Assembly (NCBI GenBank): GCA_038503065.1
Contig: JBCAMK010000021.1
Location: 1-64,000 of the forward strand
Source of the DNA: Paragyromitra xinjiangensis
Lineage: Eukaryota > Ascomycota > Pezizomycetes > Pezizales > Discinaceae
Length of the DNA: 64,000 bases
Direction of reading: 5' to 3'
A program made the position numbers and the translations under genes. The notes under the pieces were generated by a model. It was not told the origin of the DNA. It did not search any database and saw only the letters and a list, made by a program, of their open reading frames with translations. This document shows, piece by piece, positions 44,868-58,100 of the stretch (within the stretch, counting starts at the first letter, position 1; the number at the start of each line of letters is the position of its first letter).

Positions 44868-46752
44868 ATGGATCGCTCAGAACAACTTGCCATCTCTGAT
44901 AACGAGCTTAGCGTTACAAGAAGAGATGCCCTTCTAGGAGCCTCTGTCCCCACTGTCCAAACTCATCTCGCCGTTAGGCTACCCACCTCTGCCCAGCAGC
45001 CGGCTGCTGAGCTTTCCCCTAGCGCATCTCATGAAGAAAGCCTCAGTTCTATCTCGCCAGCTCCTCCCCGTCTCCGAAGCGGCTCGATACAACTTAATAG
45101 GGCTCAATCTCGGGAGCTTCTGCAACCCTCCCCCCTCGAGTTGCCAGGCGACGTACCGCAGCAAGCGATATTAAGCCTTGATAAGATCTCTGACGGCGAG
45201 CTGCATCCGATGGAACAGGAAAAACTAAAGATTTTGCCCGACTTCGCGATAGAACAACCTGCCACCCCTGAGAACGAGCTCAGCGTTACAGCAGGAGATA
45301 CCCCTCTAGAAACTCCTATCTCAACTGTCCAAACTCATCTCGCCGCCACCTCTGCCCAGCAGCCGGCTACCGAACCCTCCCCTAGGGCACCTCACGAAGA
45401 AAGCTCTGGCCCTGGCTCGTCTGTCGCGGCAGCTCCTCCCCGTCCCCGAAGCGACTCATTACTACTTAATAGGGCTCAATCTCGGGAGCTCCCGCAACCC
45501 TTCCCCCTCGACTTGCTAGAATTCTACAGATCAGCTCCAGACGACGTACTGCAACAGGCAATATCAACAATTGATAAGATCTCTGACAACGAGCTGCATC
45601 CAATGAAACGGGAAAAACTAAAGATTTTGCTTGACTTTGCGATTGATCAGTATTCCTTAGCTAACAAAATTAATACCTCTGATATCCACGACCTACAGGT
45701 TATGCTTGATCAACTAAAATGGGGAATCGATCGCTTCATGCGAAGGCAAACTAAAGGGATGAACTTCACTATTAACTGATGGTGATAATGAACTGACCGC
45801 TCTCCTAGGCTCCCGACTTTCTTCAAGGGCGTCCAGCTATCTCTCTAGTCAAAGTGAAAGCAGCCTGCAGGATTCTGCTGCTCCATCAAATACCACTCCC
45901 TCTCAATATCGACGTAAAGAAAAGCGCCCCCACCAAAAACAATTCCAAAAAGATCTACGTTACCGCGACTCGGAGAGGTGCGCCATATCGCATAAAGTTG
46001 GCCCGAGAGGTATTATACGCGCTGCACATATTCTCCCGTCTTCGGTTGCCGCTCCCGATGATCCTTGTTGGGATATGTTGCATCTGTTTCTGGGTGATAG
46101 CTTTAGCTTTCTCTATGAGCGTTACAACGGCAGTGGAATTAATCTCCTTGACAATGGTTGGATGCTCTACAACGATCTGGGGGTAGCTTTCACAGACGGT
46201 TTCTGCTGTTTTGAGCCCACTACTGATCTGGATGACCCACTGGTCGTTCTACCGACTAGCTCCGACAGCGGAATCGTCTCTAGCGCTGCTAGGCAGGTAT
46301 CCTACAAGTTCCTCTGGCTAGAAGCTCCCGAGGATAACCAATATTATGGCTCAAGACACCCAACCCAACCGGGTGCCATCATCAAGTCAGGGGACCTGAT
46401 AACACTTTGTACTCCTGATATCGTCAAGTATCCGCTCCCGAACCATTATCTACTTATGATCCATGCCGCTATTATGAAACTCAACAAGGAATTCAAGGCT
46501 TTGGCAGATGTATTCCCGGATGCCCACCAGTCTGATGATGAGGAATCTATCTGTGACGTTGATCGTAATGGTTGGGAACAGCTTTACTGGGATCGCGGAT
46601 ATGAGTATAAGGGCTACTGGAGTCGTGTGAAATCTTGGCTGGATGAGTGGCCGGATGATTTCGAACAGGAAGGGGTGGTTTCACCCTCGTCGTGTGATCC
46701 TATTGATGGGCGCTTTGATAGACGGTTCTCGAACGAGTCAAGGACTCTGTAG
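44868..46752 (+). CDS. HNH-nuclease-like protein with internally duplicated N-terminus
   Basis: Two parts are visible. Part 1 (44868-45779) is 303 codons and contains an internal duplication: residues 11-130 and 135-261 share DNELSVT/ENELSVT, VQTHLA, SAQQPA, LNRAQSREL, DKISDxELHPM and EKLKIL. Part 2, about 45800-46752, is a second frame: RCAISHKVGPRGIIRAAHIL, then GINLLDNGWMLYNDLGVAF and GFCCFEP, the layout of fungal HNH_2-type domains (AAH as first catalytic His). A probable intron with acceptor near 45808-45850 joins them, but I could not match phase for the donor. The second HNH-type His, expected in the DLH position, is Gly (DLG), so nuclease activity may be lost. DNA cleavage is the family role; here it is unproven. 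A dispersed repeat lies on each side. Confidence 0.7.
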
Positions 46753-47783
46753 TTATACATTTTTTTTTGTCTTAGCGCAAGTTTTTTATTCGTTTATTGT
46801 ATTCCTAACTTTCACTTTATCGACTATGTCGTAAGACCCGCTGTGTTTTGGGAATGGAGTTTCGGTAGCCAAAGGCTGGAAGGTATAGGTTATGGTAGTA
46901 GTAGTTTTTCAAAATGAAAGCAATTTGTCTAAAGCTGTACAACTCTGATAACCGGGCTGTAGATAGAGCGTCCAATTCTGGTTCATCTGCAGCCTCCGGA
47001 TCGCATTAATTCTCCTCTACCGCTTGCCCTGTAACGGGATGTGCGGTTGGTGCCGGACCATAGTCACCGAAGTTGGCTGGTAGTCTGTATGCTTTGTTGG
47101 AGGTTTTAGAATCATCTATTTCCAGGTACTCGGGCTACAGGCCAGCATGCAGTCACTCCAAATGAACTGCTCGAACAAAATAAAATGGAACTAAAGTACG
47201 CATACAGTTAGATTTAGGTAAGCGATATTCTACTGCAGTAGTGCTTGGCCCCAGGACATGATTAATATACAAAGCCTCACCTCCTGTTCTCCAGCTCTTG
47301 CACTTAGTAGTACCAGGGTCTCGTGGGTTAGGGCTGAGCACGAACGATGAGCCTTGATAGGTACCTGATCTGCTATTCCGCTATCAAAATAATACGCGCA
47401 GTTACGTGATCGCGATCCCTTCTCCTCTCCATAGTCATAATACGGTGTTTGCACCTCTATAATCTATGGAGATGCCTTTTCTAACACCCCATGCGCCTGT
47501 TCATCGCAACTTTCACGAAACTCTAACATTCAAACCAGATAGACAAGGTCAGGATGCAAATTGGTACAAGTGATAAAAATAGGAATAATATTTGTGCATA
47601 TACAACTTGTGGTGAAATAAAACCATCAACCATCACCTCCAGCCCAGTCCCTCATAGAAACATATCAAATGCTCATCTGTCATCAAATCAAGAAATTCCA
47701 AAAGCCGTGAAAAGCCATATGTTTTATCATTGCACTCCATACAAATAACTCCAATCCCATGCCCAAGAGAGTTAGTCCGCTTA
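46753..47783. other. Convergent spacer with dispersed repeat copy 2
   Basis: Between the stop codons of the HNH-like and LtrA genes. The only structure seen is the repeat at 47195-47420. Confidence 0.55.
47195..47420 (+). repeat. Dispersed direct repeat, copy 2
   Basis: Second copy of the 43878-44060 sequence, same orientation, about 3.3 kb away, with an about 50-base extra segment (around 47297-47345). Together the copies bracket the HNH-like gene. Confidence 0.75.
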
Positions 47784-49895
47784 CTACTTCCCGCGCTTCA
47801 GCGTCAACGTTCCGAGAATCTTGTCAACCACAAGAACTGAGGCCCTTCATCAGTATCGGATACAGTAGAAGACTTGCAAAGCCATCGGGTCGGAGGCTTA
47901 CCAAAGAAAATCATTAGACAGACACTCGGGATGGGCCATGGACTTCCCATGTACGGATAGTACAATGCTTCAGAATATGGCAAGCCTACCATGCCGAAGA
48001 AAGTCGCCGCAAGAGCGAACCGAAGGATAACCGACATCCAGTCGAAGACGTCCATATGGCGTCGCACAATGATAGCAAAAATACCATACAATATAAAAAT
48101 ACAACCCAATGCAATAAAGAAGTATTGATAAACAAAGTCAAACAGATGACCAAAGGCCGCCTGTTGATCGCTCAAATTCGAATATTTCTTTTCTGGGACT
48201 TTGAATCCGTAAGACTCACCAAGACCAACCACGATCTTAGAAAGCAGGGTATCGAATAGATCACTAAACCGATGATCCGCGTCACCGCTCGAGCTGATTT
48301 CTCTGAGTTGTTTGATTTGGGTAGTGGTAGTGGTCCATTCCTTTCGCACTGTTTTGGCGGTACCGTCGTCGTATAATGCAGTAAGTGTCTGATTGACAAA
48401 ATCTACCATCTTTGAAGTATGAATGATTCCGTCATAACCCTCAACAGATTTACTAAATGTGTCGAAAATCTTTAGATAATAGTTGTACATAGTTGCGAGT
48501 TGGCGGAGGCCTTCGACGGAAAGTACGATGGAGAGGTGAAAAGGGAAGTGGAGAAGGGTCCAAATTTGCTGTCTTATTCTCCCATATTGAACGTTTTTGG
48601 GGTTATAGTCGAAGTAGAACATCCAATAGAAGTACTATAGGATAAATAAATAGGTTGCAATTGTCAGCCATTGAACCACCGAGCCTAATCGTGGAAATAA
48701 AACACCCTAGAACTAAGCCATCGATCAACAGAGAAAGCACTCACGATCACAAGAAGGGCCGTAGCTACAACCCCGAAAGTCGCTGGCGTCCATCCAAAGC
48801 TCTTAACAATTGCATTAATTCCTTTAAGCATAACAATGATGCCCTCCCCGAAGATAATAAGGGTTAAAAGCCCCATTCGCTCAATCAAATGTGTCTTCTT
48901 GAAACAAACGCTTTCCCAGAGACTCGAAGTAGCAATCACAGCCACAATCTCAAAGATTGCCATCACGTACCTATATAACGTTAGCGGCGTTAATAATTTT
49001 ATACCACACGACGTATGAAGGATTAATTCCAGTACCAGGCAATGTATGACTTTACAGCACGATTCTCGGCAAAAGTGAAGAACAGCTATAGCAGATTAGT
49101 GACAGTGAACCTTCAACTTATGTAAGGTTCCCTAATTACCCCAAGGTATACAGCCGCTGACGCTATCATCACCAAACTGTGGATCGCCAAAGGAACAACA
49201 GTCTTTGGTTTTGACCGGCCAAAGCACATAACTACAAAGTATTGTATTCCCAGGACAAACCTTGAAAACATGAGAGCAAGAGTCATCGTCCTGAGGGCGG
49301 TGACAGTGGTTCCTTCATCCGGACTAAAAGGATCCCAAGTTGTTGAGACAGAGGAAAATGCAGCCATAGTCGCGAAGTGAAGGGTTTTGCAAACTCTCTC
49401 ATAGACAGAGTCCACAGAAAAACGAACATCTAGAAGAGTAACATGTAACCAGGTGAACCAGAGGATGATGAAAAACAGGATATAAGAGGATAAAGCTGTA
49501 AGTAAATTTAGTACCCAGATACTCCACAGTAGTTCGTATATCTTAATAGTGAATAGGTACGTACTTGTCCATCCTGTAATGTAATGCACAGCCGTTACTG
49601 TTGTTAGATTGGCAACAAAGAAAAGATCATAAAAAAGTTCAATCGGTGTGGCTTCCTCGACTTCCTCCGCTTCTTCAAGCTTTTTCTTATCACGACTATT
49701 CTCTTTTTCTAGGGCCTCGATAGCGTCTTCGTTCGAGTTGGCTTCCTTATTCCCAGTTAATAAAGATATCGAATCTTCATGGTGGTCCGAATGCCCGTGT
49801 TTGCTAAATGGATTGGCTATCCAAGGAACCAACTGCGACTTCCGCTGGCGTGCAACTTCTCTGAGAAATATCAATTGAGTGAGTAAATCTTCCAT
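47784..49895 (-). CDS. Low-temperature-requirement A (LtrA) family membrane protein
   Basis: Six exons (49895-49565, 49495-49140, 49085-49036, 48970-48745, 48634-47902, 47836-47784) join in phase to 582 residues. A charged cytosolic N-terminus (EKENSRDKKKLEEAEEVEEA) precedes the family signature ATPIELFYDLFFVANLTT. Many hydrophobic helices follow, including FFIILWFTWLHV, the conserved MGLLTLIIFGEGIIVM and the YFYWMFYFDYNP segment. About 8-10 membrane spans are visible. The first intron is 69 bases and in frame, so ignoring it would add 23 foreign residues. LtrA proteins are named for a Listeria cold-growth gene. In fungi they are common multi-spanning proteins of unknown transport or signalling role. 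The gene looks complete and intact. Confidence 0.92.
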
Positions 49896-52135
49896 CTAAT
49901 TCTTCGGTATCGAGCATACTCCTTCGATTTAGGCGATGCCATCAATTCCTGCTGTTGACAGCTAAACGCTTGGCAGATTTTTCTTAGATTTGGTTGCTTG
50001 AAGTGCGGTGGGGCTTGAATGCCGAGGCGATGCTTGGGGTCTTGATTGAGAAAGCAATATGAGGGCCTTATCCTTATATGCAAATTCTGTTGACGATATT
50101 TATCTATAACTGGGGCAGAAACTACTTTCCTAATGCTCTCCACTATGCAGTACTTCGATAGAGGGATTCAGCTCGAGCGGGCACCCGTGGGGCTGAAGCT
50201 CCAAGACTTCTGCAATGCATAATCCGGAAAAAGTTAACCCTACCGTGTCAGTCTCTTGGCCATTGGGCAAACCACAAGCCACATTTTAATTTTTAATAGC
50301 AAAATCGACGGTATGACCGACCCAAAGGTTGGTGTTACACATGACAATGAACGATGATTGAACACAGAGATCCCACTTGGTCCTACTAGGCTTGGCAAGT
50401 GTGTCTTAGACATTATGGAAATCAGCCCTGCTGAAAAATAATCCAATGACCTTACCTAAGCGTTAGTGGTATCCTCGAGTTTCTAAAGCTTTGTTCTGGT
50501 TTGCACTCTTTTGGTTTGTCCTTGCAGTTTCGTTCTAGGTCTAAAATACTATGGGTTCGGTGCTGGCGCTCGCATATTGAGTTACTATGATCATAAACAT
50601 GCGTGCAGCAGCGAGGACACTTATGCCCGAATCAAGTGGTGGAGATGTTTACCGGTATATATAGGTTTAGGGCGGACCACCTACATATTCCGCGCATAGA
50701 GGCGCTGTAGTAGCTGGCCATGGCAATGCTTATCGTGGAGCACAGGGAAAAAAATAGCGCCTCACAAAGCTGAAAAACGAGATGTTAGACTTGCTATTCT
50801 GAGAAGTATTTGCCTGCATAGGATTTAGTAGGCATGATTTCTAATTGACCAATACCTTGTAAACAGCCAATTGGCTTGCTCCCTGAAAACTACAGTACCC
50901 ATCTTCAGTGGAGTGCCAAGAAGCTTATATTCAGACGATAAGGTTGCATAATAGATCTTAGTTATAATATGCCGATTTCGCTAACTTCCCGCCAATCGCA
51001 AACTACTAAGAGATAGGGCTGAACGGAAAAATTCTGGCGAAGGAATTTTCTTAGCACACAAATCTATCGTTTGTGCCTCGTTCCGAAGCAAATCTCCAAT
51101 TATTCTCTTGCACTAAATGCCAAATATAAGTATTATAGTATGCTACTCTATCATCAGGTGAGGCTCAATCGCAAGGCGGCTGAAAACAAGGATCTGGTGC
51201 TTACTCACCTGGGCCACTGCGGCGCATATCGTGACATGTTTATAGCCCCATGATCTGTTCGCTGGCTGCAACTGAACATAAAGATTTCGAAACTCTACTG
51301 TAGGCTGAGACATTGCGGATACGTGGTGGAACCCTTAGCTCGGTTAGCGCTGACAATAAGTTTTAGCTAATTGGAGAAGGCGATCCTAACGTCTTGTGTA
51401 ACCCTCGGCTTGCTTAAATCTATTGTACAGGTTGGGTATTAATTTTTCTATGAAGGGCCCCAGGGCGGAATCTTGAACTACACGGGAAGATCCGTCGAAA
51501 TAAGACGTATCACCTGGAGCTTTTGCGAGATAGGCTTGGGTTAGGCTAGCATAGGAGATATAACTTGAGGTAATCGCTGAGCAAACAATAGTCAGACCCG
51601 ATTAAGTTTGGTGTGGGGCAGCCAAGATAACCGCAATAACTGTAAAGTGTGATAGATAGCGACCCTAACCTTAAAAGTGACTTCTGTCCTATGTGATGCA
51701 TGCGACTGAATGAGATGTGTCATAGCAGTGACGATGGTTGGATAGACAACTACACCCAATTGCAAGTGATCTAAAATACGCGGTTACAGAGCCCTCAAAT
51801 CCCAGCACTTACAGAACATTTCACTACATACGGTGATACTCCCGATGTCTCCTAGTCGCCTTCAATTATTTGATAGATAAATTATTTCTGCATATCATTG
51901 TATAAGAACTGGATGGCGGGATTACCTGCACTAAGATCAGATCACTATCACTACCAAGCAGAGTAACTATTCTCCCTAGCTATCAAATCATTTTAGATTT
52001 AAATACTACATATAGAAAGCAATAACGAGATAAAAGAAATACGTCTTCCCTCGTTCTAGTTTGGAAGTAATAATAAAGATAAAGTAGGATGAGAAATAAT
52101 CCTGCAACTTCAAAATATCCAATCGCCACCATATT
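49896..52135. other. About 2.2 kb without a supportable gene
   Basis: This is the region upstream of the LtrA gene and downstream of the large helicase. Open frames are short and AT-rich. I saw no domain, RNA gene or clear repeat. Confidence 0.5.
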
Positions 52136-55100
52136 TCATTTCCGCATAGCCTTCATCCTTTGGACAAACTTTAGTCCTCTAGTCCGCCAACATTGCGTAA
52201 TGAGATAAGCTGCATTTATCTCTCTTGGCCTCAAGTCTGGACTCGAGAATCCTAGATGTCGGGGCTTTGAAACCGCTCGATGCTCGATCACAGAGATTCC
52301 GTATTTTGGAAAATGGCCGGAGAAATCTGACTTTTCCGTTACGAGAAGGCCTAGGGAGTCCTTGCCATTATAGAATGCAAAAGCTCGCGCTAGTTTCTCA
52401 ATAAGTTTGTACGCTGAGAGGTTCCGGATACCTTCGGCTTTTAAGTTATCGCAATTGAATACCTATAGTTGAGTGTAAGCTAGGGTTGGTCGGGTGGGAA
52501 CTAGTTAGAATACCATCTGTGCTTCATTCCACACTCTACCATATCCAAAGGGCAGGGGCTTCAAAGTGCCCATGTTGATGATACTAATAACGATCAGATC
52601 CAAGCTTCGACGAGCCAAGGATTCTGGCCTTTTTGATTCATCAGAGGTTTGTTCCTCAATTTTTCTCACAACCCTGCAAAAGTTGATGACAATCTTCGCT
52701 AAGAGTCTTCGATATAGCCGTGTTTCGCGCCATGACCTAGTTCTAGGGATCTTTGCCCACTTTGGGAGGTGAAGTTTTGCCCATGATTTTGGGATGAGGA
52801 ACTCGGTAGGCCGTATTAGAAAAATCTAGTTTCGTTAGTGTCTTTAATGTAGATGGTGGCTTGCGATACTCTCTTACCAACAGGACGATGAGTTCTTCAT
52901 AAAGCGAAAGTACAGATGAATGATAGGAAGATAATTGCTTAGTCTCGTCTTGAATAAATTCCAGTAATGAAAGTAACTTTTGGGTATTTTCGCACTACGC
53001 CAGGGTCAATTTCTTCCGCCAAGAAGCTGTAAGTGTAAGGTTAAACCTACAAAACCCCCAGGGAAATCACCCTGGCATACATGAGTCCGCAGTTTCTGGG
53101 TGAGAAGCACTACGTCGAAGGCGAGATTCAGTTCCCAATTGTCTGACCGCCGGTCGCTCTCGGACTTCATCGCTTTTACACACCCTGCTCCGATATCTAT
53201 AGATTATTAGCACACGATTCTTTTTTTAGAACCTCGAAATATCACTCTGTATACCCAAGAAACTCGCAACTTCTATCTGTTGGAGCATAGTTGAAAGATA
53301 TCGCTCCTCTGCTAGTACACCAGGCCTCACTTCGGATAAATGAAACTCTTTTAATTTGTCGTAGAGCTCCCGCAACTTCGGAGTTGTCGACTTCAACTTG
53401 TACCTTGCACCGATCAAGACCACAGCATCCTGCCCGAAAGAAGAGGCGAAAGCCATTTGCTGAATGAGTACTTTCCCCCAGAATAACCCTGTGGTAATAT
53501 TAGAAACATATATCTGGTAGCAGATATTCTTAGAGGTTCATACATTGGAGCATAATATTTCCGGAATTACCTGCTGGAATGGAGGAAGTAGATAAAACTT
53601 TTTCCAAGCTCAAGAATACCAGGTTTAGAGAAAATAAGGCCTTGTTACAAACATGTAAGCAAAATTTTAGAAGCCGTGGCATTAACCACCAACCTGCAAA
53701 TTTGTCGAAAATTGATCACTTTTCAATGATTGAGCAACAGCCCCGCGTAGAATATCCTCTGTCAAATTGCAATATTCTATATGGTGTTAGTAGGTGAATA
53801 CAAGGAGCTAAACCCAGAAGTGACATCCCTTCAGCCGGACAACCCCTGGGTTGGAAACCTATTAGCTTATTCCACGAGGAGTGTGAAATAGTGTGGATAG
53901 CTGCAAGCGATTGAGAAATCGTTTTCAAAATTAGTTTGTAACTCTTTTCTTGAATAGTCCCGCTGTCAAAAATCTGAATGGGGAATCTAAGTTTTTGATC
54001 CGCAAATAGAGGAGACCATGGGAGCGTAATGTAAGTACGAGATTGGTCTTCGATCTCAAAAATTCCAAGGTAGAGCTGGGCAGAAAAAGAAAGATCTCCT
54101 CGAGAGACAGCCCCCAAAATCTCGATTGATCCATCAATAAATTCCAAGGGATGCTTGGTCAAATCTGTCGTTCCGCTTAGTTCAAGTTCTGGGATCATGA
54201 AAGTTACCTGATTCCCGGTTAGCTATGTGAGAGTAATCGTCCCAGATTTCCCCAAAGATTCACAAACCAGGAGGTCAAGAAACACTTTCATCTGCCCACT
54301 TCCAACCCGGCTTCTGTCTGGCTTATTATAGGAGTGAGGGTACCCGCTCAAAACCGTATCGAGAGTCCCCCACATTGTATTTATGGAAGACAATTGATCG
54401 TTTATAAGGCCAGAAGCAATGAGGTCAGCGGTGACATTTCCTTTGCAGGCTGCCGGCTGACTTCCCCCTGAATGAGAAACCTTGGCTAATAGGTATTCAG
54501 CTTGAAGATAATTCAAAACTCTCATTAAATTGGGCGGTGGAACCCATTCGAGTCGACTATTATCGATAAGCAGTCGAACTGCATCTTCCAAAAACCCGAT
54601 ATTCACGCCTACCGCGTAGGCTTCCCTATGCTTCTGTTGCTGTTTGTATAGTCGGAAAACGTCGTCCATCATTCCTAATCTCCTGAAAAGGCGCTCTTGC
54701 TGTGCTTCTGATCCCAGAGAGGTAAAAACAGTGGCTCGAAGCTCGGCTGCAATTTTTTCTTCTGTCAACAATCGATAACACAACCGTGAATATTGTTTGT
54801 GACATGTTGCGCTGATTTCAGTGCGCTTTCTAGTAACCGGTTAGTTTTTATAGTGCATTCTGTCAGATTTTTGGGGATTTAGGAGAAGCTCGGAGACCTC
54901 ACTTCTTAAGGTATTTTACCATGTCGCCGTATCGAGTGCCGTGGAAGTAGGTAGCAAGTACTTGCTCGTGTCTTCCAAGTTTCTCGTATTCGTTTGCTGC
55001 ATCTTCATGCCTGTTGGCCCTTATAAACAAAAATGCAGCTTCTTCATGTCCACCTCTTTCGGACCAAATTCCTATGTTACCGGTAAGCTTTGCCGTAGAA

Positions 55101-58100
55101 ATTAGAGGCGCTGCTGCCTTACCCGCCGCAGCCGCGAAATTCCCTATGGATTCCTGGCATCCTGCCGCTTTCGCAATCCGACCAATACTGAGAAACAACC
55201 GACAGGCATTTTGGTAGGCCAGGGTTGATTCCTCCAGCAAGCCGCTTGCTCTATACTCCATTCCATTCAGCTCTGAAAGATATGCCTGGGCTAGCGTTTC
55301 TCCCGTCTCATCTTCCGCCCTTTCGAAGCAGAAAATTGCCTGAAAGCGGAATCCATAAGTCAGTTGCTTATAGTGTGGCGAAATCACATACCTCTTGAAA
55401 ATCCCCCCTGGTCATGAACTCATAAGCCAGTTCTCTCCATCGTCGCGGGCTCGAACGTCTGGTCGAGCGAAATCTCTCTCGCAACCCGGCGGCCTTCATA
55501 AAGTTAAGATTATCTTCTAATAGAAAGGGGAAAACATACCTCGGGTGTATGTTCACGGATAACCTCGATAAGTTTTTTCGGGTAAATTTCCGGGAAAAGT
55601 TCGTGGGCTGTTGTGTTGAACAACTTTATGATCGAATCTATAGCATGTGATTCGCTTTCGAGAATCCACAACCGACTTCGTGCCCTCGTGGCTCCCACAT
55701 ACAAATTCTGAAAGTAGGGTGGTTAAACAGTGATTGATATTTTAATGGATTCTGATAGCTACCTTTAATTCTGAACACAGAACCTGGACCCAATCTATGA
55801 GTTCTCTAAAGCATCCGGAATATGGTTAGGCTTGTCACTCACAATATTGCCCCTTTCCCAATCTGCATGTCGATGGGGTTCACCCCCGCTTCCTATTTGC
55901 ATCGACTATTAGTGCGAGAGTAAAGCTAACAGTTATCCAAAAAAACATACCTTCGGAACGCCTTTCCCGAAGTAATTTTTCCAGGATCGCGAAATCTGAA
56001 TTATGCGTGCCTGTCGTGAAGAAATCGTAAAGAAATACATCTTCGAATTCCATGCCTTTACTTTGAAGGATCGTCAACACCAAAGCGAAACCCTTTACTT
56101 TCTCTCGAAGCTCGTTTCGGGTTTTTATGTCTCGAACAAGAATGACACGCTCCTCTCCGAATTCTTTCTTTTTCGCATTATTTTTGGCTGGACTGGCCGG
56201 GGTTGTGGGATTGTCCGTTTCCCGAAACAAGGAAATCAAATTAGACCCAACTATTTCACGTTTAACCACGGCCTGATTAGACGAAGAGAAGATCTAGCTT
56301 ACTACAAAGAGTTGGCTTGGGCCCATCAAGTTCCCCGATCTCACGGCGTGACTTGTCCACCAAGTTCGGAAAGCCTGAAAAATAAGATAAGATTTCTAGG
56401 CTAATAAGACAATAAATAGGTTTACCTACCTGTGTATAAGATTTCCATCACAAAAGATGCTAGAGACACAATACCTTGATGTGATCGAAAGTTTTTATAT
56501 AGTGGGCGCTCAGTCAGCCTCAAAAGAGTTTTTTTGCGTTTGATTTCGCTTTTGCTTTCGCTTTTGCTTTTTCTTTTGCTTTTTTCGATTTCTTCGAACC
56601 GGCCATAGAATAGGGCCTTTGCATTGTCGAATCGAAATAGCGCATCTTCAGAGATTGACTGCGCGGTATCTCCAGCTACATTTAACAGGGAGGCGTTTAG
56701 CGACACGCCAATAAGAGTGGGTATATAGAGGAATTACCAAAGTGAATCCCGCAAGGGTTTCGAATGAGGCTAAGTAGTAATTCAATCTCGAGAGGCCTCT
56801 GATCCTGAACCTCTATACCGCAGGAGCATTAAGCATCTGATTACTGTGCGGATAGCCACCGTTTCCTAGTACTCACCATCGACATAGATCTCGTCCAATA
56901 GTCTCTCAACCCTTCCACGAAGCTCCGGACTTTTACGGAGTGCCTTCATCGCACGAAGGACCCTATCGGTGTTGTCAATCTCCCCACGAGATTTCTTAAT
57001 ATTCTCATAGGACTCATATAGAGAGTAAACTGCATCTCGTTCATTGGGTCCTGCAAAATTGGGTGCTATATTCCAACGTTTGTGTATATAACTCTCACGA
57101 GACAACGGCTCAAGATCAGAAGACAAGGACGCTGAACCCTTTATCACGCCCATGATCTCGATAAAAGCCAAGTCCATTTGGATTCCTTTCTTCAGGCGAG
57201 GAGGAAAGCGTCTCCAATACTCTATACTGAATTTGGTAAAATCGACTGGTTGAAAGGATTGGCTGAAATTACCCCCTGGCGTTGCAGCTCTTCGATCACG
57301 AAAGTATTGAAAAAAAGGCTCATTGGCGTGATCGTTGGCCCTAACTGATATCAGCCAATTTCAATTCAGAGCAGTCCCTTGGATAGTGACAAACTTGATA
57401 GTGTTTTCCAGCATGCTAAGAAAGTAGCTAAAGGTGCAGACTAAAGGGAAATCATCTTCTTTTAGCGACAAGAGACTTTGATTTGTATCCTCTTCAGAAC
57501 CATCCCAAGTGTAGGCATCATCTTCCCCATCGGCTTCTGGATTCGCATCTATTCTTCCCATTTGTGTATCAATCAAACACTTTGTGTAATGCTTCAGTTT
57601 GTGGGCAAGACCCCTCGAACGTGTAAGCAACAACTAACTCATTATAATATCAGCGCTACTATATTACACTTGAGTAGAATTAGCAAAACCGGGGATAGCG
57701 TCTCAATAGCTTCATACCTGGCGCACTGGACTTTCTTCACTTTCCCTACTACTTAAATATCTACACCCTAGTTTATAGATTAGACACGTTGTTTTTCCTG
57801 TGCCGCTCCTTCCTAGAATGTATGCAGGAGTGTGGAAGTGATCGATGATTTGGACTTCTTCCTCAGAAACATCGAGCGGAAATACTGGTGTGGGGGCCCC
57901 CGAAGAAATGGTTTCGAGGACTGTGGTGGTAAGACTGTGGAACTTGGCTAAGATTTTCGTCAATTCACCATTCCCAGATGATTCATCAATAGAGGCGCGT
58001 GAGAGCTAAAAGGAAAGATGGACTCACATAGCATGGGCGAATTTTCGGCCGTTTGGTAATCCATAGCTACTGTAGACTGATTCTCCTCCTCACTTCTCGA

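Noticed and set aside
49871..50143. Minus-strand 90-codon frame before the LtrA gene
   Set aside because: Overlaps the LtrA start in a different frame, no domain; probably leader sequence.
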